A stretch of 39,543 nucleotides of DNA from a virus, in the IMG/VR virus record IMGVR_UViG_3300032829_000023, positions 1 through 39,543 of that record. One strand, 5' to 3'. Made by a program: the position numbers and the translations under genes. This document shows positions 29,300-37,137 of this stretch, piece by piece (the first letter of the stretch is position 1; every line of letters begins with the position of its first letter). The notes under the pieces are model-generated. The model worked only from the letters and a program-made list of their open reading frames with translations, was not told the DNA's origin and did no database searches.

Positions 29300-30247
29300 T
29301 TACTCGAAGGCGGGCTTCTTTCCTGCCGCGCGCTCGGCCGCCACTCGCTCCATCTCTGCCAGCGCCCTTTCAATCGCGCTCCGAGGTCGAACCTTCGGAG
29401 GACTGATCGGCGCGCTGGTCAAACCGTTATCCAGCGTCTTTCGCTGAACTCGGGCTTCTTGCGGAGCGGCCCCTGTAGCCTGGGCCGGTTCTTCTGGCGG
29501 CTTCGCTGCGGCAGGCTTGCGTCTAGCTGAGATACCCTCGGCCACGTCCGTGTAATACTTCTCGGCTAGGCCGAACACCTCGTCTTCGGGCATCACCTTG
29601 CCGGTGCGCTCGAAGTACTCCTGCTGCATCTGCAGGACCAAGGCCGGAACGTCTAGGCCCTTCTCCTGCATCGTGACCAGCGCGGGATAGCTATCCGCCT
29701 TGGTCGGCAACAACTGTGCCACGCGCTCCCGGTAGCTGTCAATACTCGCCTTGACCTCCTGCTCTGCCGCCTGGGCCTCGCGCTGGGCCAGCATCGCCTG
29801 AACCTCGGCCTTGACCCGCCGCGCGTCCTCACGGGCAGCCTTGGCCTCCTCGAGCGCCCTTTGAGCCTGGACCTCGGGCGGTAGCTTCCCACCGGCCAGT
29901 CTCGCCTCCGTGGCCTGGTCGTACCAGTTGGGGCCTAGGATCTTGTCCAACTGGGTCGGGTCTTCCCGGGCTCGAGCGAACCTCTCGCGCTCCTCCCGGA
30001 CCGCTCTGGCCTCCATGGCAAGCTGGCGTTCCGCGGCCTTGCGCTCCCTCTCGGCCTGGCGGTTCCTGGCCTCGATCCGGGCCAGCTGGGCGAAGCGGTC
30101 GTCCTTGGCCGGTTCGGCTGGCTTGGGAGGCTCGGCCGCTGGGGCAGGAGCGGGCTCGACCTTGGCCGGCTCCATGGCCTTGGTCACCTTGTCGATGGTG
30201 ACCGTCTTCCCCGTAGGGTTCACTGCGACATGGACGGTATCAGGCAT
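29300..30247 (-). CDS. Capsid scaffolding protein (315 aa)
   Basis: A Pro/Ala-rich N-terminus (PAKVEPAPAPAAEPPKPAEP) leads into a very long charged helix (about residues 50-180, for example RNRQAERERKAAERQLAMEA and AREDARRVKAEVQAMLAQRE), then helical segments and a Lys/Arg-rich end. This Glu/Lys/Arg/Ala coiled-coil composition between portal and capsid genes is the hallmark of scaffolds, which guide shell assembly and then leave. Confidence 0.85.
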   Translation of the reverse strand: MPDTVHVAVNPTGKTVTIDKVTKAMEPAKVEPAPAPAAEPPKPAEPAKDDRFAQLARIEARNRQAERERKAAERQLAMEARAVREERERFARAREDPTQLDKILGPNWYDQATEARLAGGKLPPEVQAQRALEEAKAAREDARRVKAEVQAMLAQREAQAAEQEVKASIDSYRERVAQLLPTKADSYPALVTMQEKGLDVPALVLQMQQEYFERTGKVMPEDEVFGLAEKYYTDVAEGISARRKPAAAKPPEEPAQATGAAPQEARVQRKTLDNGLTSAPISPPKVRPRSAIERALAEMERVAAERAAGKKPAFE

Positions 30248-30256
30248 TGTACCCCC

Positions 30257-32185
30257 TTAAGCTGCGGCTCCGGGTGAATTAGGCAGAAGGTCAGAAGTCG
30301 GAGGCTGCTCCGGTGCGGCTTGCGGCTGGGCAGCTTGCTGCGCTTGCGCCTGGGCCATCATCGCCCCCTGCTGCGCGGCCTGCATGATATCGGTGGCCTG
30401 GTCGATGTACTGGCGGAGCCGCTCGAGACGCCACTCCTCCACGTCCCCGGCCTTGGCGTTCTCGTAGGTCGAGAGCGCCGTGCCGTGAGCGAGGTTGGCA
30501 TCGTCGTACGGCTCGAGGACCGGCTGCGGTTCGTCCTTGCTGCCCTCCAGCATGATCTCCATGTGCTTGTCGATGAGGTTCATCTGCGCCATGGCGAGGG
30601 ATTCGCTGGCGTCGATGTCCGGGAAGTCGAGGAGCTGGCGCACCTGCCGCTGGTCGATGAGGCCAGCCTGCGCGTATTCCTGCACCGTTTGGAGCCGACC
30701 AGCGGGATCGTCAGGCAGAGAGGAGACGGGGAAGATCTGCGTTACGAACCGCTTTTCGTCCCACTCCAGGTCCTTGATATCCAGCGCCTCGGCCTTGCCG
30801 CGTCCCGGCGCGTGGACCTCGTATCCCCCCTCGTCGCCCGAGATCTCCTTGACGAGATCGAGCGACATCTTCGTCAACTCCATGTAAAACTCGTCGTAGC
30901 GCTGCTGGGTGATGACGAACCGCGTATCCTCGATGTCCTCGATGGTCCGCAGCGCCTTGCCCGAGTCCACGCCCATCGGCTTCTCACCGGCCGCGCTCAT
31001 CATCGTCAGGCCCGCTTGCTCATAGCCCGCCTTGATGAGCCGCTCGAGGTGGGCGAAGATTTCGGGCTGCACAAGCGGAGGAGTTGCCCACGTCGGCGGC
31101 GTCTCTCCCGCATACTTGATGATGTTCATCAGGTCGTTAGTGATGTGCTCTGGAACGACTTTCGAGCCAATCTTGACGAGTAGATGCTGGGTGCCGCCCA
31201 AGTTGAACGAGCGCTGCACTGTCCAGAGCAGCTTGTTGATCTCGATCTGCATTGACTGGAGCTGCTCCGCGAGGCCCTGGCCGAAGTAGCCGTACAGCCG
31301 CGAGTTGCGCTGCATGTGGACGAAGGGAAAGTAATCCTTCTTCCACTCCTCCACAAACAGGATGCCTTCATTGATCGAGATGACGTGCATTCCGTCGCCG
31401 GCCTTGGGCCCTGACGGAAGGTGCCAGGACTCGCGCACGGTCAGCATATCGGCCACGTTCTCGTAGCGCGTCCCCTCGGTCGGAGCCGATTCGCTGGCTC
31501 GCTCCAGCATCTCCTTGGACTCGGGCCAGGCAGCGATGGCCACCTGCCGGTCCACGTTCTTGCACCGGTGCAACTGCGTGGGCTCGCGATAGAGCCCGTC
31601 GAGTTCATCGATCCAGAGTTCCGTGGGCACCACGCGCTCGAGCGCCGCCCGGCCCTTGCGGTTCTTGAACGGATGCACGAAGCCGTCACCCCAGACCGAG
31701 TCGTCAAGGAACGCCTGCGAACCGTACTTGTGAGCCTGCATCTCGAAGAACAGGCCATCACAAAAGCGGTTCATCTTCTTGGCGCGCCGCTGCTCCGAGT
31801 AGAGCCCCTCGGAGGTCAAGAACATCGGCTTCGGCTTGTTCTTGGCGACCTTTGCGTGGAGCGTATCGATCACGCTCTGGACGAGGTTGTAGCTGACCCG
31901 ATCCCGGAGCTGCGGGTTCTGGCTCGCCATCCGGCCCCAGGCCATCCCGTTCAGGCCCATCAGGCTGAGATTGCCGTAGAGCCTGGAGGAGACCACGTAT
32001 TGCGCCAGCCGCTGTTTCTGGATGCTCTCCATCTGGCGCAGCGTGGCGGAGATGGCATTGCAGATGTCCATGCCCTCCATGAGCCACCAGCGGCGGTCGA
32101 TGTTATCGCGGTAGTTCGGCCCGGATAGCTTGCCGTCGCGGTCGGTCTTGAAGTCCTTGATGCTCAGCGATTGCTTTTCAGCCAT
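30257..32185 (-). CDS. Portal protein (642 aa)
   Basis: ATG at 32185 follows GAGGTAACCCC. The sequence reads as a podovirus-type portal: RDRVSYNLVQSVIDTLHAKV near residue 95, a wing region with FVHPFKNRKG, then FPFVHMQRNSRLYGYFGQGL and AEQLQSMQIEINKLLWTVQR (crown/stem), and a C-terminal Ala/Gln-rich barrel (AAQQGAMMAQAQAQQAAQPQ). Portals form the dodecameric DNA gate at one vertex. TerL and a few small genes lie upstream and the scaffold downstream. Confidence 0.9.
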   Translation of the reverse strand: MAEKQSLSIKDFKTDRDGKLSGPNYRDNIDRRWWLMEGMDICNAISATLRQMESIQKQRLAQYVVSSRLYGNLSLMGLNGMAWGRMASQNPQLRDRVSYNLVQSVIDTLHAKVAKNKPKPMFLTSEGLYSEQRRAKKMNRFCDGLFFEMQAHKYGSQAFLDDSVWGDGFVHPFKNRKGRAALERVVPTELWIDELDGLYREPTQLHRCKNVDRQVAIAAWPESKEMLERASESAPTEGTRYENVADMLTVRESWHLPSGPKAGDGMHVISINEGILFVEEWKKDYFPFVHMQRNSRLYGYFGQGLAEQLQSMQIEINKLLWTVQRSFNLGGTQHLLVKIGSKVVPEHITNDLMNIIKYAGETPPTWATPPLVQPEIFAHLERLIKAGYEQAGLTMMSAAGEKPMGVDSGKALRTIEDIEDTRFVITQQRYDEFYMELTKMSLDLVKEISGDEGGYEVHAPGRGKAEALDIKDLEWDEKRFVTQIFPVSSLPDDPAGRLQTVQEYAQAGLIDQRQVRQLLDFPDIDASESLAMAQMNLIDKHMEIMLEGSKDEPQPVLEPYDDANLAHGTALSTYENAKAGDVEEWRLERLRQYIDQATDIMQAAQQGAMMAQAQAQQAAQPQAAPEQPPTSDLLPNSPGAAA

Positions 32186-32189
32186 GGGG

Positions 32190-32486
32190 TTACCTCATGT
32201 GCTTGAGAACCGGATTGTCTTTGTAGATGAGATCCCCCACTCGTTTCGCCGACAAACCTTCTTTCAATGCCTTGTTTATGTCCTCTGCATTGAGAGGCGG
32301 GCCCTTCCACGGATGTTCCGCATCCCACTTCACCCAATAAGCCCGGTGCGCTTCGTCCGAACCGATGTATCGCCCTTCGATGTGAGCCCCGCAGCCGCAG
32401 GGACAGACGTGGGCCTCGATGCGCTTAAGCCCCGCTTTGTTGCAGATGTCACACGTTCCTAGTGGATGCTCCCAATCGTCGCACAT
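32190..32486 (-). CDS. Zinc-knuckle protein (98 aa)
   Basis: ATG at 32486 follows GAGGTCGATAACTGAT. It has CDICNKAG, then HVCPCGCGAHIEGRYIG near residue 28: a clustered Cys motif that should bind zinc. The C-terminal half is helical (PLNAEDINKALKEGLSAKRV). Small Cys-motif genes between TerL and portal are accessory in phages. Function unknown. Confidence 0.7.
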   Translation of the reverse strand: MCDDWEHPLGTCDICNKAGLKRIEAHVCPCGCGAHIEGRYIGSDEAHRAYWVKWDAEHPWKGPPLNAEDINKALKEGLSAKRVGDLIYKDNPVLKHMR

Positions 32487-32487
32487 A

Positions 32488-32691
32488 TCAGTTATCGACC
32501 TCGCGGTGCTTGCCGCAGGGCTTGTTCGGATCGGGCTTGGGGTAGGAGCACTGGACGTGCAGGGCCATCTCGATGTCCCGAGAGCCGCGCATGATGGACG
32601 TAGACTGGACCGGGGCCAGGAACGAGTACAGCACGGGCGGCGACTCGCGGCAGTCACCGTCGTGGAAGTAGCGGCAGGTCGTGCAGGTCAT
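32488..32691 (-). CDS. Cys-rich small protein (67 aa)
   Basis: Begins MTCTTCRYFHDGDC and ends with QCSYPKPDPNKPCGKHREVD, so five cysteines are arranged as a small metal-binding or redox module. This pattern (CxxC ... C, later C ... C) is common in short phage proteins of unknown function. In overlap with both neighbours. Confidence 0.65.
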   Translation of the reverse strand: MTCTTCRYFHDGDCRESPPVLYSFLAPVQSTSIMRGSRDIEMALHVQCSYPKPDPNKPCGKHREVDN

Positions 32692-32894
32692 GGGATGCGA
32701 ACCCCCGTGTGCTCTTCAATGATATTCACGAGGTGACGGCGCGCTGTAGCCATATAAAGATCCAGGACCCGAGCAAAGGCCGCCGGGTTTTCCTTCACGC
32801 CATGCTCGACGGCCTCGCCGTCCATCATAATCGAGACGGTTGGGCCCGAGACTTCTCGCTTGCCGACCCAGACTTCACAACCCCAATCGATCAT
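32688..32894 (-). CDS. Small protein (68 aa), unknown function
   Basis: ATG at 32894 in a TGATG overlap with the preceding gene; it starts MIDWGCEVWVGKREVSGPTV. The first half is strand-like and the second half helical (AFARVLDLYMATARRHLVNI). A longer in-frame start upstream would lie within the previous gene. No family recognised. Confidence 0.65.
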   Translation of the reverse strand: MIDWGCEVWVGKREVSGPTVSIMMDGEAVEHGVKENPAAFARVLDLYMATARRHLVNIIEEHTGVRIP

Positions 32895-33145
32895 CACGGC
32901 TTGTCCTCCGTGTTCCCCGGGCACTTCTCCCCGGTGCAGATGAGGCAGCCGAACTGGTTGTGCTCCGTGTTCAGGTCATGCCCGCAAGCGCAGATCCGCT
33001 TGTCCTCGCCCGGCTCTGGCATCTCCATCGCTGCCTGCTTGGGCTGGAACTCGATGGTGTAACCCACCGTGGCGAAGCGCTGGACCGGATGACGCTCCAG
33101 CATGGTGAGCATGGCCTCGATCTCGGCTAGTTGTTCATTCGTCAC
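32894..33145 (-). CDS. Zinc-knuckle protein (83 aa)
   Basis: GTG at 33145 gives the GTGA overlap typical of this array; an ATG at 33160 is an alternative that would add five residues. The N-terminal half is helical (TNEQLAEIEAMLTMLERHPV). The C-terminal half has ICACGHDLNTEHNQFGCLIC and then TGEKCPG, a clear zinc-binding cluster. It follows TerL immediately. Function unknown. Confidence 0.65.
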   Translation of the reverse strand: MTNEQLAEIEAMLTMLERHPVQRFATVGYTIEFQPKQAAMEMPEPGEDKRICACGHDLNTEHNQFGCLICTGEKCPGNTEDKP

Positions 33146-34539
33146 TGCACGTACCCCCATTCCTCTAGTTCGTTCTCGTACCTGTGCCGCTCCCTTACTT
33201 CTTGCTCCAGCACCTGGACGTGCTCCGAGTCATCTGGCATGCCCGGAGGCTTTGGTTTCTCTGGCTCCGTGTAGAGCCAGTGCATCGCTCTTCGGTAGCC
33301 GTACAGCACTGCGTCAGCGATGTCCGAGTGAAAGCGGTCCGAGATGACGAGATGGTCACCGTGACTCTTGTCGCGGTCCCACTCGATGAGAAGACAGTCC
33401 TGAGCGAACCGGCTATCGGCCCGAGCAAAGAAACGCAAGGAGCGAAGGGCGTCGTTCAGTAGCTCGATGTGCTCGAACTTGCGCACCTTGTCCGCCGGCT
33501 CGAGCATGATGCCGGTACGCACCTCGACCTCGGCCGCGATCTTCTTGCCTAACCCGCCCGTATCGCAGACGGTCGCGTGCGGCTGGTACTGCGCCTGCAG
33601 CTCCGTGATCTGCGCGCCGAGCTGGGTGACCGTTTGCTTAGTCGTGATTCGTTCCTCGACCAAGTAGAGGTTAGGGCTCTCTGCGTTCCAGCCCAAGACC
33701 GCGATGGCATCGGCATCATCGAACCCGAGGTCAACGCCTATCACGTAGTCCGTGAGCTTCTGCGGCGGCTCCTTGGCATTGGCTTGGCTCCACTTGAAGA
33801 CGAGAGCAGACGGATCGTAAGCCCACTTGCCGAAGAACTCGCGCTGAATTGAAGGATCGTCTTGGGTAACTCCTCGGCGCTTGAGAGTCGTCTCCAGGTG
33901 TTCTCGGGCGTTAACATAAGGATTCTGAAACGCCGTCCACGCATGGTGGCTCCAGTTAGGCGAGGAACTCAGCTCATGAAAGTATCCAATAGGCACGGCC
34001 CCGGGCGTGCCGATGATTCGGATCTGGCCGCGGTGATCCATGAGTCGCGGATCGATCACGTCGTCTATCAGTTCCTTGAGAAAGTTCGGGAACGACTGCG
34101 CCTCGTCGATTGCGACTCGCCCCCAGCCTGTCCCGCGGATTTTCTCGATCTCCTTCTGCGTGTTGGCTCCAACGAGATAAACCGACCCCACGCCGTTGCG
34201 CCGAAGGATGAGATCCGTTTCGTTGGGGACATAGCCGAGCTTGTGCTTGCGGTTCAGATCGAGAAGCGCCTGCCACATGATGCGCTTGCCGCTCTCGCGA
34301 GTGAGCGAGATGTAGAGGCTGGGAGCCTTGGGCTTGATCAGCGGTCCCTCTAGCAACCACGAGCCGATCCCGAAGCTCTTGCCCGCTCGCCCCCCGCATA
34401 CGGCCGTTGCGTAGGTACTTGGGTCGCGCACGAACGCGTGCTGTTCACCGAACAGGATGCCATCGAGGTTGAACGGCGGTGCCTTGGCTGGCGTGATCTG
34501 GGCCGCAGCCTTCAGGAACCGCTTTTCAAGGACATCCAA
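33142..34539 (-). CDS. terL: Terminase large subunit
   Basis: A 465-residue packaging ATPase-nuclease. Walker A is CGGRAGKSFG (about 48-57), Walker B is RVAIDEAQSF with Asp145-Glu146, and the coupling motif lies at RIIGTPG. The RNase-H-like nuclease has GVDLGFDDADAIAVLG (Asp270), ATVCDTGGLGKK (Asp326) and FHSDIADAVLYGYR (Asp406 and Asp409). It pumps DNA into the prohead through the portal and cuts the concatemer. The only start that gives the full N-terminus is a TTG at 34539, 5 nt after the stop of a 24-residue peptide gene, with its nearest GGAGGG about 16 nt away. An ATG at 34535 is out of frame. Confidence 0.93.
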   Translation of the reverse strand: MDVLEKRFLKAAAQITPAKAPPFNLDGILFGEQHAFVRDPSTYATAVCGGRAGKSFGIGSWLLEGPLIKPKAPSLYISLTRESGKRIMWQALLDLNRKHKLGYVPNETDLILRRNGVGSVYLVGANTQKEIEKIRGTGWGRVAIDEAQSFPNFLKELIDDVIDPRLMDHRGQIRIIGTPGAVPIGYFHELSSSPNWSHHAWTAFQNPYVNAREHLETTLKRRGVTQDDPSIQREFFGKWAYDPSALVFKWSQANAKEPPQKLTDYVIGVDLGFDDADAIAVLGWNAESPNLYLVEERITTKQTVTQLGAQITELQAQYQPHATVCDTGGLGKKIAAEVEVRTGIMLEPADKVRKFEHIELLNDALRSLRFFARADSRFAQDCLLIEWDRDKSHGDHLVISDRFHSDIADAVLYGYRRAMHWLYTEPEKPKPPGMPDDSEHVQVLEQEVRERHRYENELEEWGYVQ

Positions 34540-34544
34540 GTTTT

Positions 34545-34619
34545 TCAGGAGGCCCTCCAGAACAGGATGCCCAAGAGAACGAGAGCCGTGAACGTGACGC
34601 AGAACGCGAATTGAATCAT
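34545..34619 (-). CDS. 24-residue hydrophobic peptide upstream of TerL
   Basis: ATG at 34619 overlaps the stop of the preceding gene (ATGA) and follows GGAGGTCACGCGGCA. The whole product is one membrane-span-like stretch, MIQFAFCVTFTALVLLGILF, followed by Trp-Arg-Ala-Ser. The TTG of terL lies 5 nt after its stop. Such peptides are easily missed. Its good ribosome site and exact overlap argue that it is translated, perhaps only to couple terL. Confidence 0.5.
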   Translation of the reverse strand: MIQFAFCVTFTALVLLGILFWRAS

Positions 34620-34906
34620 TGCCGCGTGACCTCCTCCTCTGGACCGCTGGTGACTCGCCGCTCTATGCGACGCAGCCGATCCTCGAAGTCCGACGCCTGG
34701 ATGATGTCGGCTAGCTTGGAGAGCGCGAAGACGCGAGCGTTCTGCCGCTTCGGATCGCCTATGCCGTCCCGGAGCTCCTTGCAGACGTCCGCGAGTTCAT
34801 GCTTGATGCTCGTTACCGTGAGCAACCGGCGGCGCTTGCCCCGCTCGTACTCCCCGGGGAGGGGGGAGCAAGGTTCCCTAGTGCCGTTGCCGTTCTTACC
34901 TGCCAT
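34616..34906 (-). CDS. Small protein upstream of TerL, possible small-terminase candidate (96 aa)
   Basis: ATG at 34906. It has a disordered basic N-terminus (MAGKNGNGTREPCSPL, then EYERGKRRR), and then a helical domain: TVTSIKHELADVCKELRDGI and ARVFALSKLADIIQASDFED. The small terminase subunit is usually encoded just before terL, and this helical DNA-binding-like protein is the nearest gene of the right kind. It is shorter than known small subunits (about 150 residues), so this remains a suggestion. Confidence 0.65.
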   Translation of the reverse strand: MAGKNGNGTREPCSPLPGEYERGKRRRLLTVTSIKHELADVCKELRDGIGDPKRQNARVFALSKLADIIQASDFEDRLRRIERRVTSGPEEEVTRQ

Positions 34907-34918
34907 GCGCGGAGCGCC

Positions 34919-35149
34919 TTACTCTTCCACCCAATATCGCACGTTCGCGTAGGGTACGACCAGAGTGAATCCGGTCTTGGTGTACGTGGCGATGATTCCG
35001 GCCCGCCCCATCTCCATCGTCCAGCCTTGGCGTGCATGTAGCTGCTGGCTGAGCTGATTCCCGTTTACTTCCTTCGGCACGATGACCGGATAGGCTGCCG
35101 TGTCCACTCGCACGATGCGCTTCGGCTTGAGTTGCTCTTGCTGAGCCAT
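34919..35149 (-). CDS. Small protein (76 aa), unknown function
   Basis: ATG at 35149 follows TGGGAGGGATG; an ATG directly before it (35152) is too close to that site. It has a basic opening (AQQEQLKPKRIVRVDTAAYP), a helical middle (QLSQQLHARQGWTMEMGRA) and a strand-like end (TGFTLVVPYANVRYWVEE). No family recognised. Confidence 0.65.
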   Translation of the reverse strand: MAQQEQLKPKRIVRVDTAAYPVIVPKEVNGNQLSQQLHARQGWTMEMGRAGIIATYTKTGFTLVVPYANVRYWVEE

Positions 35150-35598
35150 CATCCCTCCCAGATGAGATACGGGTTGTAGCGGTACGTGGGGAACCTGCCT
35201 TTGATCGCTGCCCAGGCTTGCGTGTAGTGGGAGACGAACCATTCGCCCTCGGGATGGAGAGCCCTGAACACGCCGTGTCGCCTGAATGGAGGCTTCACGA
35301 ACGAATAGTGAACACAGTCGGGGTTCCGCTGGAAGACGATCCAGCCCAGGATCGTATCCTCGTCCTCGAGCGCATGAGCGATGCGCGTGGTCGAGCGGGT
35401 GAGTAGCCGCTCGATCAGCTTGTGGTGGGCGCGGTAGTAGAGCGGGGGCGAGACGTGGCGGGCGAAGGGTGAGTTCTCGTAGCTGGTGAGCCAGGACTGG
35501 AACACGAAAGCGAGGTCGGTGGGCCGCATGGAGCGCATGCCGAAATCGGGGGTCGAGACCGGCAGGGTCGAGTAGGCGATCACGTCAGGACTTTCCAT
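35149..35598 (-). CDS. GNAT-like acetyltransferase fold protein (149 aa)
   Basis: ATG at 35598 overlaps the upstream gene by 14 nt. It has a GNAT-like pattern: MRSMRPTDLAFVFQSWLTSY (first strand-helix), then ILGWIVFQRNPDCVHYSFVK (central strands) and a basic loop FRRHGVFRALHPEGEWFVSH. This type of small acetyltransferase-like protein is often encoded near the terminase in phages, substrate unknown. It is the second GNAT-like gene in the window and is not a close relative of the one at 18318. Confidence 0.7.
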   Translation of the reverse strand: MESPDVIAYSTLPVSTPDFGMRSMRPTDLAFVFQSWLTSYENSPFARHVSPPLYYRAHHKLIERLLTRSTTRIAHALEDEDTILGWIVFQRNPDCVHYSFVKPPFRRHGVFRALHPEGEWFVSHYTQAWAAIKGRFPTYRYNPYLIWEG

Positions 35599-35755
35599 CC
35601 ACCCACCTCCCGTTGATCTTGACTCGATAGGTCCGCTTCTCCGGTTCCTCCCATGTTATCTGGCTCCAGTTGTCTAGACCCTTTTGCGTGAGCGGTCGAG
35701 ACTGGACCCAGTAGGGACGGGTAATCGTAGTCTTGCGTGGGACGGTTTTTTTCAT
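35585..35755 (-). CDS. Small basic protein (56 aa)
   Basis: ATG at 35755 follows AGGGAGACGGGGACCC. The product is MKKTVPRKTTITRPYWVQSR followed by a Trp/Gln stretch and KRTYRVKINGRWVDGKS. It is strongly basic with Trp and Tyr, like a small nucleic-acid-binding beta protein. It overlaps the next gene by 14 nt. Function unknown. Confidence 0.6.
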   Translation of the reverse strand: MKKTVPRKTTITRPYWVQSRPLTQKGLDNWSQITWEEPEKRTYRVKINGRWVDGKS

Positions 35756-35991
35756 GGGTCCCCGTCTCCCTGACCGTCCTCGCCGTTTAAATCGCTCTCA
35801 AGGGCAGCCAGGGGCCTTCCTGAGGGCATCCGGGGGGCATTCGGGACCTGCTGAGCGGCCTCGGCGCGGATTTGTCGCCAGAGCTGCTCTGACCGGGCTT
35901 GGTCCTCGTCCCACAGCCGCTCGGCAGGGGACCCGCCAGGGTATGACCGTCCTATGCCGTAGGTGCCTTCGGTGCCCCAGCCGGTGCTCAT
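35752..35991 (-). CDS. Small protein (79 aa), unknown function
   Basis: ATG at 35991 in an ATGA overlap. It is Gly/Ser-rich at the N-terminus (STGWGTEGTYGIGRSYPGGS), then helical (AERLWDEDQARSEQLWRQIR) with a Pro-rich, acidic end. Probably flexible. No family recognised. Confidence 0.6.
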   Translation of the reverse strand: MSTGWGTEGTYGIGRSYPGGSPAERLWDEDQARSEQLWRQIRAEAAQQVPNAPRMPSGRPLAALESDLNGEDGQGDGDP

Positions 35992-36314
35992 CGCTTGTGC
36001 CTCGCCGCAGCGCGGTCGGCAACGTGCCCGAGAATCGCCCCGATGATCATGAGCGGCACCCAGGCCACGAGTGCATGACCGCCCCACCTCGTCAGCCACT
36101 CTGGCGGATGAAGAACCGAAACCAGCCCGGCGGTATCGAGACCGATGAGCGTGAGCATAACCGTGATGGCGAGGACCATCCCCAGCACAAGGATGACAAG
36201 AGGCACTCCCGCGGCGGCTGGCATCGGCTCGTCGGGAATCTCCTTGCCGCAATGCGGGCACAGCTTGGGCTTCGGGGCCGACATAACGACCGGCACCATG
36301 ATCAGGTCGCTCAT
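35988..36314 (-). CDS. Zinc-ribbon plus two-span membrane protein (108 aa)
   Basis: ATG at 36314 follows CCGGGGGAAGCC in an ATGA overlap. Residues 10-27 hold a CPHCGKEIPDE knuckle. Then come two membrane spans (VPLVILVLGMVLAITVMLTL and HALVAWVPLMIIGAILGHVA). A CxxC head attached to a hairpin of membrane spans is a known arrangement in small phage proteins of unknown function. It ends in a basic tail. Confidence 0.7.
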   Translation of the reverse strand: MSDLIMVPVVMSAPKPKLCPHCGKEIPDEPMPAAAGVPLVILVLGMVLAITVMLTLIGLDTAGLVSVLHPPEWLTRWGGHALVAWVPLMIIGAILGHVADRAAARHKR

Positions 36315-36826
36315 GGCTTCCCCCGGAGAGCAGCGGCCTTGCGCCAAGTGTTCCCGTTGACCGCGGAACGAAGAGCACTTCGACTGATACCTAGTCGGCG
36401 AGAAAGTTCCGAATAGGACACACCTCGGTTCCGCTCTAGCTTGACTACCGCCACGACCGCTTCGGTTAACTTGGCGTTATGATGGCGCTCGCCGTGAATC
36501 GCTCGACCCTTGCGACTCATGTCCTCTGAGTTCTGCTTGGCCGTCCCGAGGAACAAGTGATCGGGATTCACGCAACCGGGAACATCGCATCGATGGCAGA
36601 TGTATGCGCCCTTCGGAATAGGACCCATGGCAAATTCCCAGGCACGGCGATGCGCCAAGATAGGTCGGTCCTTGACACTGACCTGCCCATATCGGCCACC
36701 CTTCCCCGTCCAAAGCCAACACCCGGTGTTCGGTTCGGGAGTGGTCCGCGACCAAAATGTCTCGGGGTCGGGAGGAGACGTTTCTTCGGCATATCGCCCG
36801 AGTCGGTCACGCTGTCGAATGATCAT
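36311..36826 (-). CDS. HNH homing-type endonuclease with C-terminal HTH
   Basis: ATG at 36826 follows GAGAGGTAGATTTATC and overlaps the previous stop (ATGA). It has the HNH-3 type core: CWLWTGKGGRYGQVS, HRRAWEFAMGPIPKGAYICH, then CDVPGCVNPDHLFLGT with the paired cysteines and histidines. A C-terminal helix-turn-helix (VSYSELSRRLGISRSALRSA) gives DNA specificity, as in homing-type enzymes. It may be a mobile gene, though it sits cleanly in an overlapping series. Confidence 0.82.
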   Translation of the reverse strand: MIIRQRDRLGRYAEETSPPDPETFWSRTTPEPNTGCWLWTGKGGRYGQVSVKDRPILAHRRAWEFAMGPIPKGAYICHRCDVPGCVNPDHLFLGTAKQNSEDMSRKGRAIHGERHHNAKLTEAVVAVVKLERNRGVSYSELSRRLGISRSALRSAVNGNTWRKAAALRGKP

Positions 36827-37137
36827 GATAAATCTACCTCTCTCAACACCCAGCGACCTTTGGAGTTTTTCCTCCAACCATGGATTTTGATCGCCCACCC
36901 GGCCTGCCTGAGCATCCAGAGCGCCGCGCTGTCCTCGAGCTTCTTGATCCTCGCCGCGATGTTGGAGCCCGAGGTCGTCTGCACGCCCAGCGTTTCCTTC
37001 TCCTTCACGGCTACGAGGTCGAGCACGCCGAACAGGTCTTGACGGATCCGGGCGTAGGGATTCCAGCGCTCCACCACGGCAGCGAGGTAGCCCTGATCCC
37101 GGAGGTGCTTCAGGCTGCGCGAGGTCGGGGAACTCAT
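36823..37137 (-). CDS. PD-(D/E)XK-like nuclease fold protein (104 aa)
   Basis: ATG at 37137 in an ATGA overlap. Pattern: SRSLKHLRDQGYLAAVVERW (opening helix), DLFGVLDLVAVKEKETLGVQ (the catalytic Asp and strand), then SGSNIAARIKKLEDSAALWM and GWAIKIHGWRKN. Small proteins with this layout are phage resolvase- or VRR-like nucleases. The usual Glu-x-Lys is written Gln-Thr-Thr here, so activity is uncertain. It lies before the HNH gene and after a small helical gene. Confidence 0.65.
   Translation of the reverse strand: MSSPTSRSLKHLRDQGYLAAVVERWNPYARIRQDLFGVLDLVAVKEKETLGVQTTSGSNIAARIKKLEDSAALWMLRQAGWAIKIHGWRKNSKGRWVLREVDLS

Noticed and set aside
27976-29406. 476-codon plus-strand frame opposite the capsid gene
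   Set aside because: This is a shadow of codon-third-position GC bias. The sequence is Arg/Val-rich and the capsid protein is well supported on the other strand.
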